From: Siderastrea siderea
Lineage: Eukaryota > Cnidaria > Anthozoa > Scleractinia > Rhizangiidae
Direction: 5' to 3'
Assembly: GCA_964030785.1 (NCBI GenBank)
Contig: OZ034968.1
Location: 41,810,686-41,874,685 of the forward strand
DNA: 64,000 bases
Shown here: in pieces, positions 45,005 through 57,086 of the stretch
Numbering within the stretch: position 1 is the first letter of the stretch
Layout: each line of letters begins with the position of its first letter
The notes under the pieces: generated by a model
Seen by the model: only the letters and a program-made list of their open reading frames with translations
Databases searched by the model: none
Told to the model about the DNA's origin: nothing
Made by a program: the position numbers and the translations under genes

Positions 45005-46768
45005 ACCACAGGCAACCCAAGCTTACATTGAGAACTGCGCATAAATTAGACTATTTTTTCCACGCTAAGCATAATAATGACATCGGCACGCTATGCATAA
45101 TAATGACATCGGCAACATTTAAGAGTTTGTATGGAAACGCTACAAAACGTCTCAAATTGCCACAAATCAGAAAGAAGTCGAAATAAAAATAATTTGCCTT
45201 ATGTCATTGTTGCATTGGTCATTATTTGAGGGCTTCCTGGGCTGGTTTGAAGCTTTTTAGGCAAGAAATTGAGGTTTTTATTTTTTATATTTGCTGAATC
45301 TTTAGAATTAATTAAAGGCAGGAAACAGTTTGACACTGCACCTCACTTGAGGTTCGATAAATTCCATCACAATAAACGAATCGCCCTAAAACTTCATAGG
45401 TTTATTCTTGGGTCTTGTGCATACCTCTGTTTATTCGCATAAGTTCCAGATCCTATTTTAAGCCGTCGAAAATCCGTCTTAAATACGAAACTCGCCTTTC
45501 CTGGTATGCGTTTTCATTTGAAGTGCACACATGAATCATTGCGAGAAGCGTTTCGACGACAAAATGGCCCCTAGCCGGAGAGAGGCTGAGTGAGATTGTC
45601 CACAAGTAAAAGAGGACACTGCGGAGTCCAGAGAGGTCGGTTTAACCGGGAATAGAGAAATATTAGAACGGCCGTGAAATTCACTCGCCTCACTTGACTT
45701 GGAAAACCATAATTTTGTTTTAGGAACGACTGAAGAACTATCTTTTGCTGCGCTCTAATCAATCCATTCGATGATTTTATGCCGAGTATTTGGCGCAAGT
45801 GACCCTGCTCACTGCCCGCAAATCAACTTCATTATTTAATCTGATATATAGGGTTGTCTTCCCGAAAAAAAAATATGCTGTGACCGTGGAAAAATACCCA
45901 CCACAGTTTCCATTCCTTTAAAAAGCGGTGCAATTTTTCTTCTAGGTGGAAACTGCTCCTCGTCTCTGTTTCTAAATTTCGACAACATTTTTTTGTGGTA
46001 AATAGGTAAATGTGACGGAACAAACCACTATGCTAATATATTGTCGCACGAAGGCATTAAAAGTGCTCGTGGCGTCAAGTGAGGCGACTAAATTTCACGG
46101 GCGTGCTGATAGTTCTCTATTTTCGTCAAATCGACCTCTCTGGACTCCGCAGTGGCGCCTTTTGCTTGTGGACAATCTCACTCAGGCTCTCCCCGGCTGA
46201 GGGCAATTTTGTCGTCGAAACGCGGCTTGCAAAGATTCACGTGTGCACTTCAAATGAAAACGCATACCAGGAAAGGCGAGTTTCGTATTTAAGACGGATT
46301 TTCGACGACTTAAATTAGGATCTGGAACCTATGAGAAAGAAGAGAGGTATGTGCATGACCCAAGAATACACCTTTGAAGTTTAAGGGCGATTCGTTTATT
46401 GTGATGGAATTTATCGAGCCTCAAGTGAGCTGCAGTGTGAAACTGTTTTCTGCCTTTAATTAAATTCTAAAGATTCAGAAAATATGAAAAATAAAAACCT
46501 CAATTTCTTGCCTAAAAAGCTTCAAACCAGCCCAGGAAGCCCTCAAATAATGACCAATGCAACAATGACATAAGGCAAATTATTTTTATTTCGACTTCTT
46601 TCTGATTTGTGGCAATTTGAGACGTTTTGTAGCGTTTCCATACAAACTCTAAAATGTTGCCGATGTCATTATTATGCATAGCGTGCCGATGTCATTATTA
46701 TGCTTAGCGTGGAAAAAACAGTCTAATTTATGCGCAGTTCTCAATGTAAGCTTGGGCTGCCTGTGGTA
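45005..46768. repeat. ~1.76-kb inverted repeat with ~700-bp arms
   Basis: The left arm (about 45005-45705) is matched in reverse complement by 46066-46768. Examples are CCACAGGCAACCCAAGCTTA at the outer left, CGAAATAAAAATAATTTGCC, GAAAATCCGTCTTAAATACG and CACTGCGGAGTCCAGAGAGG. The spacer is about 360 bp. Arms differ by scattered substitutions and small indels. Open frames in the arms mirror each other and have no known domain. The outer ends carry no certain target duplication. Confidence 0.93.
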
Positions 46769-47678
46769 TCACTTGTATACCTGTTTTGTATAAGTTCTAA
46801 TGTTTCTTGTTTCTTAAGTTCCGTTTCCCTATTGCCCGCTTCTAAATGCCTTCCTTTGTTGTTACTCTTAATCGTAGTGAGATTTTGTTTTGTTGAGGAC
46901 GCTTGCAGAACTCAACTCCAAAACTCATTATACTGGCAATTTTACGTCCGCAAGTGGTCTAAGATCCGTGAATTAACATGCTCGGGTTTCCTTTTCATTT
47001 TTCTAATTCTACATACATGGCGTTTAGAATGACATTGTTAAATGTGAGAGGGTCAAACAAAACCTCCAAGCGTAGGCAACGTTTTAGGTGGCTTCACTAA
47101 CAGAACTCCGACGTAATTTTCCTCCAAGAAACGTATTCTTCCGCCATATAATTAAATGTTAGGAAAACGAATGGGGCGGTAAAATTTGCGCACGTTACGG
47201 CTCCACCCACAGTCGTGGAGTAATGATCCTTTTCAAGCCACGGCTAGATGTAACCATCGATAATATTATTGAATATGAATACATGAAATAATCATATATT
47301 TGAACTGCGGATAAAGATAGAATTATATGAAGATCATCGCTGCGATGATAATATTGCGGATAAAAACGTTTCCACTCCTTTTAAACGTGCAAGATTCCCA
47401 AGAGACTCCGAATTCTCAGCTTGCCATCGACAAGTTAACCTGTAAAGATCTTTACAATTTGATCATCAACCGGAAACCCTCCCTCCTCCCACAGCTGAAA
47501 AAGGTTAATTGAGTGTGGTTATGATGCAAGCAAACGGCGCATTATCTACTCTCTACCCTTCCCTGTAACTAAGAAACTAAAACGTTTGATTTTCCAATAC
47601 AACATACTTTACGGCAATATGGCAACGTAAAAACCAAGAATAAATAAGTTGAATGAAAACGTTCGTTGATACCAGGTA

Positions 47679-47924
47679 TCAACGAACGAAAGTGTGCCGA
47701 TTTTGTTCTGGATTTTTACGGCTTTCCGTGTTACCCCGGTGTAGGGAAAGGCCACAGATCGTCATGTTTTGGCTAGAATGATTAGGGAGATTAAAATGTC
47801 GGGCGACTGGTTTGGATGTTGGGTGTTCGCGGAAATGGTCGCCTAGTCGCCTCCCTGTTTCACCAATGTATATATTTTTGCATAAAGCGCATGTTATGCA
47901 ATAGATAAACCAAGTCCAACCCAA
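47679..47924 (-). pseudogene. GIY-YIG endonuclease domain of a Penelope-like element (partial)
   Basis: Reads TWFIYCITCALCKNIYIGET, then GRRLGDHFREH, PVARHFNLPNHS and MTICGLSLHRG. The IYCI/YIGETGR pair is the GIY-YIG signature, and the downstream Arg, His and Asn are the usual catalytic-region residues. This domain lies C-terminal to the reverse transcriptase in Penelope elements and nicks target DNA. The reverse transcriptase itself is absent, so it is a fragment. Confidence 0.85.
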
Positions 47925-47937
47925 AATTCCTTGATTC

Positions 47938-47971
47938 GCTCTGACGAAGGGCTAACGTTCGAAACGTCAGC
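47938..47971 (+). ncRNA. Hammerhead-like ribozyme motif (Penelope-associated)
   Basis: All core elements appear in order: GCT (stem I 5' side), CTGACGA (CUGANGA box, 47941-47947), a stem-loop AGGGCTAACGTTC with G-U pairs, GAAA (47961-47964), CGTC with the predicted cleavage after GUC, and AGC closing stem I. Stem III would be only about two base pairs, as in Penelope and retrozyme hammerheads that act as dimers. An extra A precedes stem II, so activity is uncertain. Confidence 0.45.
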
Positions 47972-48044
47972 TTTCAATCTATTTACAGTGGCCAATTTAC
48001 CTTATCAACTTAGTCGATAAATCCAAAATTTTGTGTTTCACGTC

Positions 48045-48079
<35 letters not shown>

Positions 48080-48652
48080 GACTCCCTTGTTTACAGCAAC
48101 AGCTTGCTACAAAAAGTGAAAAAGGTGAATTCACCCGACTACCTGTTTTGTGTAAATACTGAACAGACCACCCTCCACATTTTTGTTACCTGCCCGGTCG
48201 CGAGTTCTTTTTGGTCGGACTTTATTCAATGGTACTAGAAAAAGACCCGTCCTCACAAAAAATAAAATCACAAGACTTTACATCTTTTTTTTTTTTTAAC
48301 TCTGAACCATCTTATTCTAATTGGTAAATACTGCCTTTACAAATGCGCCTATATACCAATTCGCCGACTTGGTGCGAGAGAAGATAGACCTTGAAAGATA
48401 TATAGCAGCATTATCCATTTATTCAGCTCACCACCATCTAAGTTTACAACTTAATTTTTCAAAGAGAAATTCAGTAGGTAGGTCCACCCCAAGTGTATGT
48501 TAACAGTAATTTAGGTGTAATTAGGTGTATTGGCGTCTACTGTAAACTAGTTAGTGTTGTATTTACCTGTATCTTAAATTAATTTTGTTTTTGTCTGTAC
48601 ATTGTTATAAAAAGTGTTCCTTTTGTTAATAAAGATTCATTACAAAAAAAAG

Positions 48653-49919
48653 GCTCAACGCATTAAACACATTTTATTATTTTAAAATCAGTTAAAATTG
48701 ATACTAGTTAATCAAACTGACTAAAAATCATGTTTATTCTACCTCCTATAGTGTTAAGCTGTAATTTTCCTTTTCTTTCACAGTAAGTTAGCCTATTTTA
48801 ACCATTCAGTTAATTTGAAGAACGTATAGTAAGAAAGTACACTGCGGGCGTTTCAGGCATTCTCCTGTCACACTTCCGGTGACTGGCCCACAATACTAGA
48901 GATTACGCAACTCTTATTTATAGTTTCCGCGTTGTCTAGCAAATAAACAATTTTAAACAATCATATTTATTTCTGGTAAATTGTATTGATTTCTGAAAGT
49001 TCGCTTTTTGATTGATAGAGGCATACAGTTCCTTTTTAGCACGGGTAAATGACGACCCTGATTATAATTTCTCAAACTCGCCGTCGCCACACAAACATAT
49101 ACTTACAAGTATCGGAAAACCTGAGAAGGAAAAGCAAGAGGAAAAAAGCCAAAAGATAAGAAATGCCTCTCTAGCGAAATTCTACCTACACATTTGCAAA
49201 ATTCTGTCTCTAATTTATTTTTCTGGTTTTCGCTTTGGCTCTCGTAAGTCTCGGTGACTAGCGGTGTCACGTCATTGTTTACAATACGAAAGCCTTATTT
49301 TTGACAAAATAGGGGTTGAACTCGAGGCCCTTTGGGTCACTTAAAACGATTTACCCAAAGATTTGTTGTGATATCGTGATAAAGCAGTATATAAACAAGC
49401 CAAAGAAAGTCATTTCATTAAATTCTTAGTTATCGCCCATAGTGAAAATTTGCTCTATTTTAAACATAAAAATTGGTTGCAAAAAAACGCTCAATCAAAG
49501 CGTTTTGTCCTATGTCTCTTTCGAGCACAAAGGTAACTTGGATTTTGCAAATTTCTTCGTTAATCAGTACAAGAAGACTTAAGAAAAACGCACATCTTAT
49601 TTGAAGTTTTGTATCTAGTACTGGTTTGATATGCCAACCGATCAAATTTTGGGAAAATGGTGTCTCACCATCAGTGGATTTTGCGCTCAACTAGGGCAAA
49701 ATAGTTTTTCTCGTATTTTCACGAAAGGAAGCCGTACTTGGAAAAATTAACTAAAGCCCATTTAGTTACTCACCAGGGGCTATCTACGAGCAAAATATGA
49801 GCGAAATCAATGAAAGTCGCTCTTAAGACTGATCTGTTCGTTATATGTGGCTAGACACTGTTCAGAGCCTAAACCAACGGGAATGCTCTGCCACTGGTAG
49901 CCACTGGTAGACTGTCGAC
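48653..49919. other. Intergenic / 3' flank of the ankyrin gene
   Basis: No recognised gene. A plus-strand open frame at 49012-49257 (AYSSFLARVNDDPDYNFSNS) has protein-like composition but no known domain or convincing splice sites. A complement AATAAA at 49214-49219 is about 700 bp downstream of the ankyrin stop codon and could be its poly(A) signal, which is weak evidence. Confidence 0.35.
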
Positions 49920-52900
49920 TCATGTGCACAAGCTGCGTTTTTCTAAAAGACACTTTTCCACCTCCTTGTGACCAAATAACTTGGCACATCCAGCCGGTGT
50001 ACGTCCTTCCTTATCGACTGCAAACAAATCTGCTCGATTATCCAACAACAGGTGAACTACTTCCACGTGACCAGCTCCTGCAGACACGTGCAGCGGCGTC
50101 TCTCCATTAGAATCAGGCACATTGACATCACTTCCTGCATCAATTAAGACCCGCATAGGGCTAGCCTTGCCAAGCGCAGCAGCTGTGTGAAGAGCAATGC
50201 TGCCTTCAGAATCTCTTGACTGGACATTCGCTCCATGCTGAAGAAACAAGGAAACCATCTCTACATCACTGAAGGCTGAAGCCAGGTGAAGTGGAGTGCT
50301 TCCTTCGTTATCTTCAACCTGTACATTCGCTCCACGTTCAAGAAGTAAACTAGCAATCGCTTTCTGAACAAATACTGCGCAGATATGAAGCGGAGTACAT
50401 CCCCTGGCGTCTCTGGCCTCGACGTTGCTAAAAAAAAATTGAACCATAATATGTCATTTAATATCTCAACCAGGAAAGGCATTACTTCAGCATACAAAAT
50501 GGATGACCGTTAAGAAAAACGCGCTGATAAAAACCGAAATTCAAATTGGCATCTTACCTTCCATGATCAATCATCACTGAAACGGCTTCCTTGTTCCCTG
50601 AACAGCAGCCACCATGCAGAGGAGTACAGCCTTTATAATCCACAGCTTCCGGATCAGCGCCATGGGTCAACAAATATTTTGCCATCCACATTTTGTTTGA
50701 GAGAACAGCAAGATGGAGAGGGGTGCTACCAAGTTCATCTACAGCGTTTATTTGTCCTCCTTCCAGGACGGCTCTCTCCAAAACTCCACCAGGACATAAG
50801 TAGCTTGCCATGTGCAGGCAGGTTCGTCCTTGTGTGTTGGTGGCATTAACATCGCTTCCCTCCTGGAGTAGACGCTCGGCAATCCGATCGTTACCTCGTG
50901 CAATGGCCACATGAAGAGGTGTGCTTCCATTTTTATCTTGGCAATGGACACTGGCGCCTGCTTCCAATAAAACGTCTATAACTTCTGTTGAGACTGATTG
51001 GTAAGCAGCTTGATGAAGAGGAGTGAAACCATGCACGTTAGCGACGTTGACATCTCCACCTTTTTGGATTATTTCGTACGGAATGCTGGATTCCCAAACA
51101 GCATAGTGTAGGGCTGTGTTGCCCTCTTTGTCTGTAACTTGGACATTACTTCCACTTTTTATTAAAATATACCATCCATCATCGTTAACCTTGCTGCTTA
51201 AACTAACCAACAATGGCGTCTGTCCTTCGTTGTTAACAGCAGACAAGTCCGCTCCTCTCTTAACAAGCCGTCGTATCATATCTGGATCTTGAAATGCTGC
51301 TGCTATATGAAGAGGTGTTTCGCCATTCTTGTCTCTTGCCTCAAGCTTTAATCCCTGGTTCAACAGCTTATCCAAGGTAGGTACAAACTTAGTTGCAGCA
51401 GCAAAATGAAGCATTGTTCGGCCAGTAACTGCATCAACGGCGTACCTGTCACCTCCATTATCAAGATACTCCTCCAGAAAGTTTCTTGAGCTGCGACTAG
51501 CACATAACAACTCCGCTGTAGCGCCAAGAGTCGTATCCCCACCACCAGCTGTTGCATGTGTAACACCTCCCTGCGTCATTAGATATTCAACAAGTTCGCT
51601 ATTACCATTAGCTACAGCCAGGTTAAGCGCTGTTCTCCCTCTTTCGTCAACAGCTGCAATATTACTCCCGTTTTGACAGAGGACTTCGGCAAGTCGAGCA
51701 TGTCCTCTTAAAGCTGCAAAGTGCAAGGGAAGCCATCCCTTGCTGTCAGCTGCGTTCACATCAGCACCATGTTGAATGAGCCAATCCACAGAACTCCGGC
51801 GGTCCTCATAAGCAGCTGCATGGAGAGGAGTGCGATGATTCACATCCAGGGCTGCAATATCTGCACCATGTCCAACAAGCCACTCTATACACAACGTGTT
51901 ACCAGCTGATGCTGCAAAATGTAGAGGCGTCCTTCTGTTCTGATCCCGAAGATTAACATCAGCGCCATGTTGTAGCAATAGATCACAAGACTCATCCATA
52001 TCTTCTAAAGCTGCTGATATATAATGCAAGGCAGATCTACCGTACTGGTCAGTAAGATTGACGATGCTGCCATGATCCAACAATTTCTTTAGCGTTGCAG
52101 TTGAAATAAAATATTCAGATTCGATCATACTCTCAATAGTCAACATAACAGGAGTCTTTCCACATTGGTCTCTTGCATTAACGTTACTTCCTTTCCCTGC
52201 AAGTAACTGAATCATGCCAAATCTACCTAGCTCTGCAGCTAACATGAGAGGTGTTTGACCCTTGTTGTTTGTTATTTCCCTGTCAGAACCATGTTCTAAC
52301 AGCACCTCAGCTGTGTAGAGACTATCTGATGTTACAGCTTGATGTAACGGCGTCGATTCATCGAGATCATCTTGCACATTAGCCTCAGCACCATACTGAA
52401 GCAACATCTTTGTAAGTTTGCCATTATTGTGACGTGCAGTGTGGTGAAGAGGAGTAACAGATTCCTCATTTCTCACTCTTGTTTCACAGCCAAGTTCAAG
52501 AAGGAGTTGCGCTACATTGTCGACGTTGAATTCAGTAGCTATGAGAAGAGGTGTTTCAGACGAGATGTTCTTTGAGTTAATGTCAGCGCCAAACTCAAGG
52601 AGAAGTTTGCATATTTCCATTATCTCATGGGGATGTTTCATGAACGTAAGAGCACAAGAAAGTGCTGTGTCCCCCAAATCGTTCCCTGCGTTCACATCTT
52701 CACCCATTAGCAGAAGAATCGTAACGGCGTCGAGATTCTTCTGACGAACTGCTGATGTCAGTGGAGTCTGCCCTTTTTCGGTTTTCAGTAAAACAAAGCT
52801 ATCCGTATGGGAAATTTGCGCCAGAGCAGAGGGAGTAGTCTTCTCTTGTACACCTGAAGTATCGGCACCACGCTCTATCAGGAGTTTGGCTATTTCACCA

Positions 52901-55900
52901 TGTCCTGCTTCTAAAGCACAACTCAAAGGAGAAGTAACTTCCATTTCCTTGGTCTGGACGGCACCATCTTCCTCTTCGGAATCGTCAATGTCACTACCGC
53001 AAAGTCTCTCTTGTACTTTCAGAGCTTGTGCGTTGACGTTAGCTCCTTGGTCTAACAGAACCACTACTGTTCCATATTGCCCAGCCCCAGCAGCTACCAT
53101 CAGAGGTGTTTTTCCATCGCTTCCAGTAGCATCCACAGATAAACCTCTTGTGAGGAGAAGTTGGAGAACATTTACGAGACCTTTTCTTGCAGCTACTTTC
53201 AATATGTCTGAGCCCTTTGGATCGTCCTTGTTTGTGAGTCTTAGGTGGCATCCTCTTTCAATCAAAGCCTCAGCAATGACAGCATGACATCCCTCCATTG
53301 CTGTCGACAGGACAGAGAAACCAAACCGATCACACGCGTTGATATCAGCACCCTGATTTATAAGATAGTTGACTGTGTCTACCTGGCCGCTAGAAGCAGC
53401 AGTATGTAAAGGTGTTCGCTCAAGGCAGTCTCTGGCATGAATGTCAGCACCTTGCTCAACCAGGAAACTGACCAAATCACGACGAGAAGTCAGATGAAGA
53501 AGTGAATCGCCATCTTCTGTATTTGCTAATACAATACCACTTTCTTTGACCAGAAATTTCACTACTTCAGTATGGTTGTTTTCAACAGCATGATGTAGTG
53601 GCAACCGACCATCTTTATCACACGAATTTAATTCTCCTCCATACCTGAGCAAGAAGTGAATGGTTTCCAGGTGGCCATTTCGTGCAGCCAACATGAGAGG
53701 TGTGACATGATGGTCATCAACAATGTGTACATCTGCACCATGCTCTGCTAATAGACGGAGTGCTTCTGTGTGACCATGTAAAGCAGCCAGATGAACTGCT
53801 GGTGCTCCTTCATAATCCTCACTCCACACACTTGCTCCAAGTTCTATTAAACGTAGCATATTTGACATTTTACCTCCTATTACAGCATGGTGCAAAGGAG
53901 TGTAACCTTCATCATCCTGCATCTCAAGAGAGGCACCTCTTTCAACAAGAAATTCAACAACATCTACCTCATTACTCCTGGCTGCCAGCATCAGTGGGGT
54001 TTCTCCAGACAGCCCAGGCATCACAGAATCGACATGCTCACCAAAATCAAGCAGCCTACAAAGATGGCCGACATCTCCCTTTTTTGCAGCCAGGTGTAAA
54101 GGGGATTGGTACTGCAAATCCTTCATAACTTGATCAACAAGCTCGCTTATCTGTTTGTGTTCTTTGGAGCTCTGCTGTCTTACAGCAGCAGAAATAGATT
54201 TACCAGCAAAATGGGATGAGTTTTCACCAATTTTGACATTCAAAGCTATGGCACTATGAAGTTTGTCTGGACTGCAATTGAGAATGGAACTCACTGTCTG
54301 GATGTCTCCTTTAATGCAGGCCAATTGAAAGCAACTCACACCACTTTCCTTGTCTGGTTCAGTTAACACACTGAAGGCCAAATGTTTTAGTGATACCTGA
54401 AAAAAAATCACTAAAATTATTCAACTTGATGGAACCAATAATAAATTTACAACAGAAATAAAATGCATACCGTGGCAAAGAAAACCCCCAAAGTGCTTTA
54501 GCTAGTATTATAATGTATGTACAAGATCGTGCAACTCATTAGAACTTTGACCATGGGAACTGACAAGGATTATAATTTCTTGTCCAGCAGCTCAAGTACG
54601 TGGACTCAAGTCACACGATAATCATGCCAATTTGACAAAATACACGAAAATAGTTTACAAAAGGTCTGCATTTAGGTCTCATGGCCGTGAGCCCTTGTTA
54701 CAGTAAGAGAGATTCCCATCACTTTTTGGGGGAAAAAAGGAGGGGGTGGGGGTGGGGGTGGGGGTGGGTTGTATGATGTTGTGTTGGAATTCAGGGTTTC
54801 TTTGAGTGAAGTAGTTAATTCTCAGATTCTGGCTCATCATATACCAGAAACCAGGTAAAAGTTACATTGCAACTCACTTTCACAGCGCTTGGAAAAAAAC
54901 TGGACTATATGTACAATTGTCCTCGTTGCAAATCAATGGGTGTGCTAGACATCAAATATACTGCACCAAAGCTTCCCAATTCTTTATGTAAACATTTTAT
55001 GTATTACTATAAATTATATCTTTGAAGGTGTCATATAGTTGCCAGGCAACAGCACAGGGCATATTTAGGTGTTTCATGAGATGCTGAGGATGAGGATGAC
55101 AAAACATCCAGGATACTTAAAAACCTGGAAGTTTCAGCTGAAAAATTAATAGATAACTCCAGAACTACTCCTTTTTTCCATTGGGAACAGAAAATTCTGT
55201 ACTGAATTCCATTTATTCAATTTTCAGTTTCTTATCAACAAGAATGGCACTGAATTATAAATGCCAAGTTCCATCTTGTTCAGTTGATATACTGATTTTG
55301 GAAAACCCATTCAATGGTCATCTTAATTGTATTTTTTCCTGCTAATGATAAGCTGACCCCTACCATCCAGTTAAGGAATGACTGGCACACTATTAATTTA
55401 CTTGTAAAAGAAGTTGAAGTATGTATGATATGTTTTTGGGTTGAAGAATCCAGATTTTCCCCAATAAAACAAACCCTAGACTGAATTGAAATTTGGAAAT
55501 CAATGTTGGCTGGGAAACCAACAGTACAAAGAGAAACCAACTGTTCTTGTAATTACATCTATAGACTCAAAAGGGGGTGCCCTGAGCTCTGCAGTTTTCT
55601 TGCAGACCCAAAGCTTAAAGATTCTCTCAGACCAGCTGACTGTGGTTCTTTGGCACCTGGACCCTCCTTTTTGGACCCTGAAGCCTTTGTCCCATGCATT
55701 TTTAGGTTGAGCTCTTCTTTGTTTTCATTCACAAAGAAAATAATTCATGTAGCCCATAGATAAATACCTTCAAACTCTGATAAATAACCATGCTCAAAAC
55801 AGATGACCGTTCACAGTTGAACAGAAAAAATTGCAAACAATTTCTCAATTAATGATTGAGGTTGCTAAAAATTTAAAAAGATGCTGTTTGTAGCTGCAGA

Positions 55901-56809
55901 AAATTTTGCAAGGCATGATAGGAATGGGAGAAAAAGACAAAACAAGGGAAGCATTCAAGTCCATTTACAGCATAGCAAGCAATGAGTTGTTAGACAGAGA
56001 TCTAGAACACTTCACTGATGAATGCAGACACTTTTCTAATACTGACATATAAAAACTGAGATTGGGATGTCCAATAATTTTTTTTTTATCCTCCCCACCT
56101 CCACCCCACCAAAGATAGCAGGATTGTAATTCCATAATTTGTTGTCATTACCCTTCAAACAAAAAATTCTTGAGCCAGGTGTTGCAGTGGCACCTTTGGA
56201 AAAGAGGCCCGTTTCTCGAAACTCCCGGTAACTTTCCGGGCCCGAAAACTATTTTAGGTGCACAATATTCTCCAAGAGTTATACATTTTTATTGATTTTG
56301 AAAGCTAAATTTTAATCTTTATAATTTCGTGAAGCATATCTCTAAGTTTGTGCCAATAATTATCATTAGCTGATAAATAAATGAGCTCGAAAAAATACTT
56401 ACCGGGCCCGCAAAGTTATCGGGGGTTTCGAGAAACGGGCCCCTGTGGGGTGGGAATGGGGATCAATGGGGGAAGGGGTCGCACAGTTGAAAAAATACGA
56501 ATGTCCGGTTTTTAATCAATACGAGAATTAAACTTGGTTTTAAAGTCTTTACGGGTAATTACAGCATTTCGGATGGTCATCGTCATCACTTCTACAGTAT
56601 ATGAATAACCGTAATCCTACGCTCCCCAACACACGGTCACCGTGTGTTGGGGAGCGTAGGAGTACGGTTATTAATCCGCTGAAAATGGCGGCCAAGAAAG
56701 AGCGTCTATTCTTTTCTTGCCATGACCATGTATTTATTAGTCGAATTTCAAAATATGTAAAATAGCTTTAAAACAGCCTTACCGCTCGTTTTGCGTGGGA
56801 GACGTCCAT
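49920..56809 (-). CDS. Giant ankyrin-repeat protein, three exons, about 1,457 residues
   Basis: Exon 1 (56783-56809) encodes MDVSHAKRA and ends at donor GCG|GTAAGG. Exon 2 (50558-54396) follows TTTTTTTTCAG, enters in phase 0 with VSLKHLAFSVLTEPDKE and ends GGAAG|GTAAGA in phase 2. Exon 3 (49920-50427) follows TTTTTTTTTAG and restores the frame (DHGSNVEARDARGCTPLH), with stop TGA at 49922-49920. Both junctions keep phase. From about residue 107 almost to the C-terminus I count about 39 ankyrin repeats of ~33 residues (TPLHLAA..G-...LL..GADVN). One acidic loop (SDIDDSEEEDG) breaks the stack in the middle. There is no signal peptide, transmembrane segment, SOCS box, kinase or death domain. It should be an intracellular protein-binding solenoid; partner and pathway are unknown. 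Nearly all repeats lie in one 3.8-kb exon, suggesting expansion by internal duplication. It is head-to-head with the gene at 57087. Confidence 0.93.
56206..56441. mobile_element. Fold-back MITE with GGGCCCGTTTCTCG-type ends
   Basis: Left end GGCCCGTTTCTCGAAACTCC, with inner CCGGGCCCG. Right end has CGGGCCCGCAAAGTTATC and GTTTCGAGAAACGGGCC. Terminal repeats are about 40 bp and imperfect, with an AT-rich centre. Lies in ankyrin intron 1. The target duplication is unclear. Confidence 0.8.
56604..56672. repeat. 69-bp hairpin near the shared promoter
   Basis: AATAACCGTAATCCTACGCT on the left is complemented on the right. The inner part GCTCCCCAACACACGGT pairs perfectly with ACCGTGTGTTGGGGAGC around a one-base loop. 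It lies 110 bp downstream of ankyrin exon 1, inside intron 1. Confidence 0.88.
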
Positions 56810-57086
56810 CTTCACTTCACATTCATACAAAGTTTTGTGAACAGTTTATCAGAACCCATGTAGTGTAGAAATCTTCCAGGCACACATTCGGAAAATTTCA
56901 ACACACGTTTTAGACTGGTAACTACTTTGTTTCCGCGGTAGGAGGACTGGGGAGAAAGCGGAAGCGCGCTGGGAGTGCCTGGCAGATTTACGCAGATTTG
57001 ATTCTATTTCAACATTTTGTTCTCTGTCTTGCTTTAGTTTACAAGAGTTGTATCATCTCGATTCGCATAACCTATTCTGCCAATAG
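56810..57086. promoter_or_regulatory. Putative bidirectional promoter
   Basis: A 277-bp interval separates the divergent start codons of the ankyrin gene (56809) and the membrane-protein gene (57087). No clear TATA box on either side. It contains a G-rich, purine-rich stretch (AGGAGGACTGGGGAGAAAGC near 56940). The transcription starts were not determined. Confidence 0.5.

Larger units (their letters stand above)
47610..48110 (-). mobile_element. Penelope-like element fragment
   Basis: Contains a GIY-YIG endonuclease remnant (47679-47924, minus strand) and, next to it, a terminal segment in the opposite sense with a hammerhead-like core (47938-47971) and GTGGCCAATTTACCTTATCA. A short palindrome TTCGTTGATACCAGGTATCA occurs at 47663-47682. 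The terminal sequence recurs at 19451-19631, 26265-26650 and 40541-40597. Confidence 0.8.
47020..48652 (+). mobile_element. Tx1/L1-like LINE relic, invaded by a Penelope element
   Basis: On the plus strand the start of an ORF2 endonuclease is visible (MTLLNVRGSNKTSKRRQRFR, then DVIFLQET, and after a frame change THSRGVMILFKPRLDV), with several stops. A later fragment (47327-47512, KDLYNLIINRKPSLLPQL) and a zinc-ribbon-like C-terminal tail near 48120-48240 (TEQTTLHIFVTCPVASSFW) show the 3' part. The reverse transcriptase core is deleted. The element ends with AATAAAG and an A-tract at 48645-48652. It is interrupted by the Penelope segment at about 47610-48110. Non-functional. Confidence 0.75.
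54397..56782 (-). other. Intron 1 of the ankyrin gene
   Basis: A 2.4-kb intron with GT/AG ends. It holds a G-rich (GGGGGT)n tract (about 54743-54768), a fold-back element (56206-56441) and a hairpin (56604-56672). No other exon was recognised; alternative first exons cannot be excluded. Confidence 0.7.

Noticed and set aside
52886..54128. Plus-strand open frames of 122-133 codons
   Set aside because: Shadows of the ankyrin coding exon on the opposite strand.
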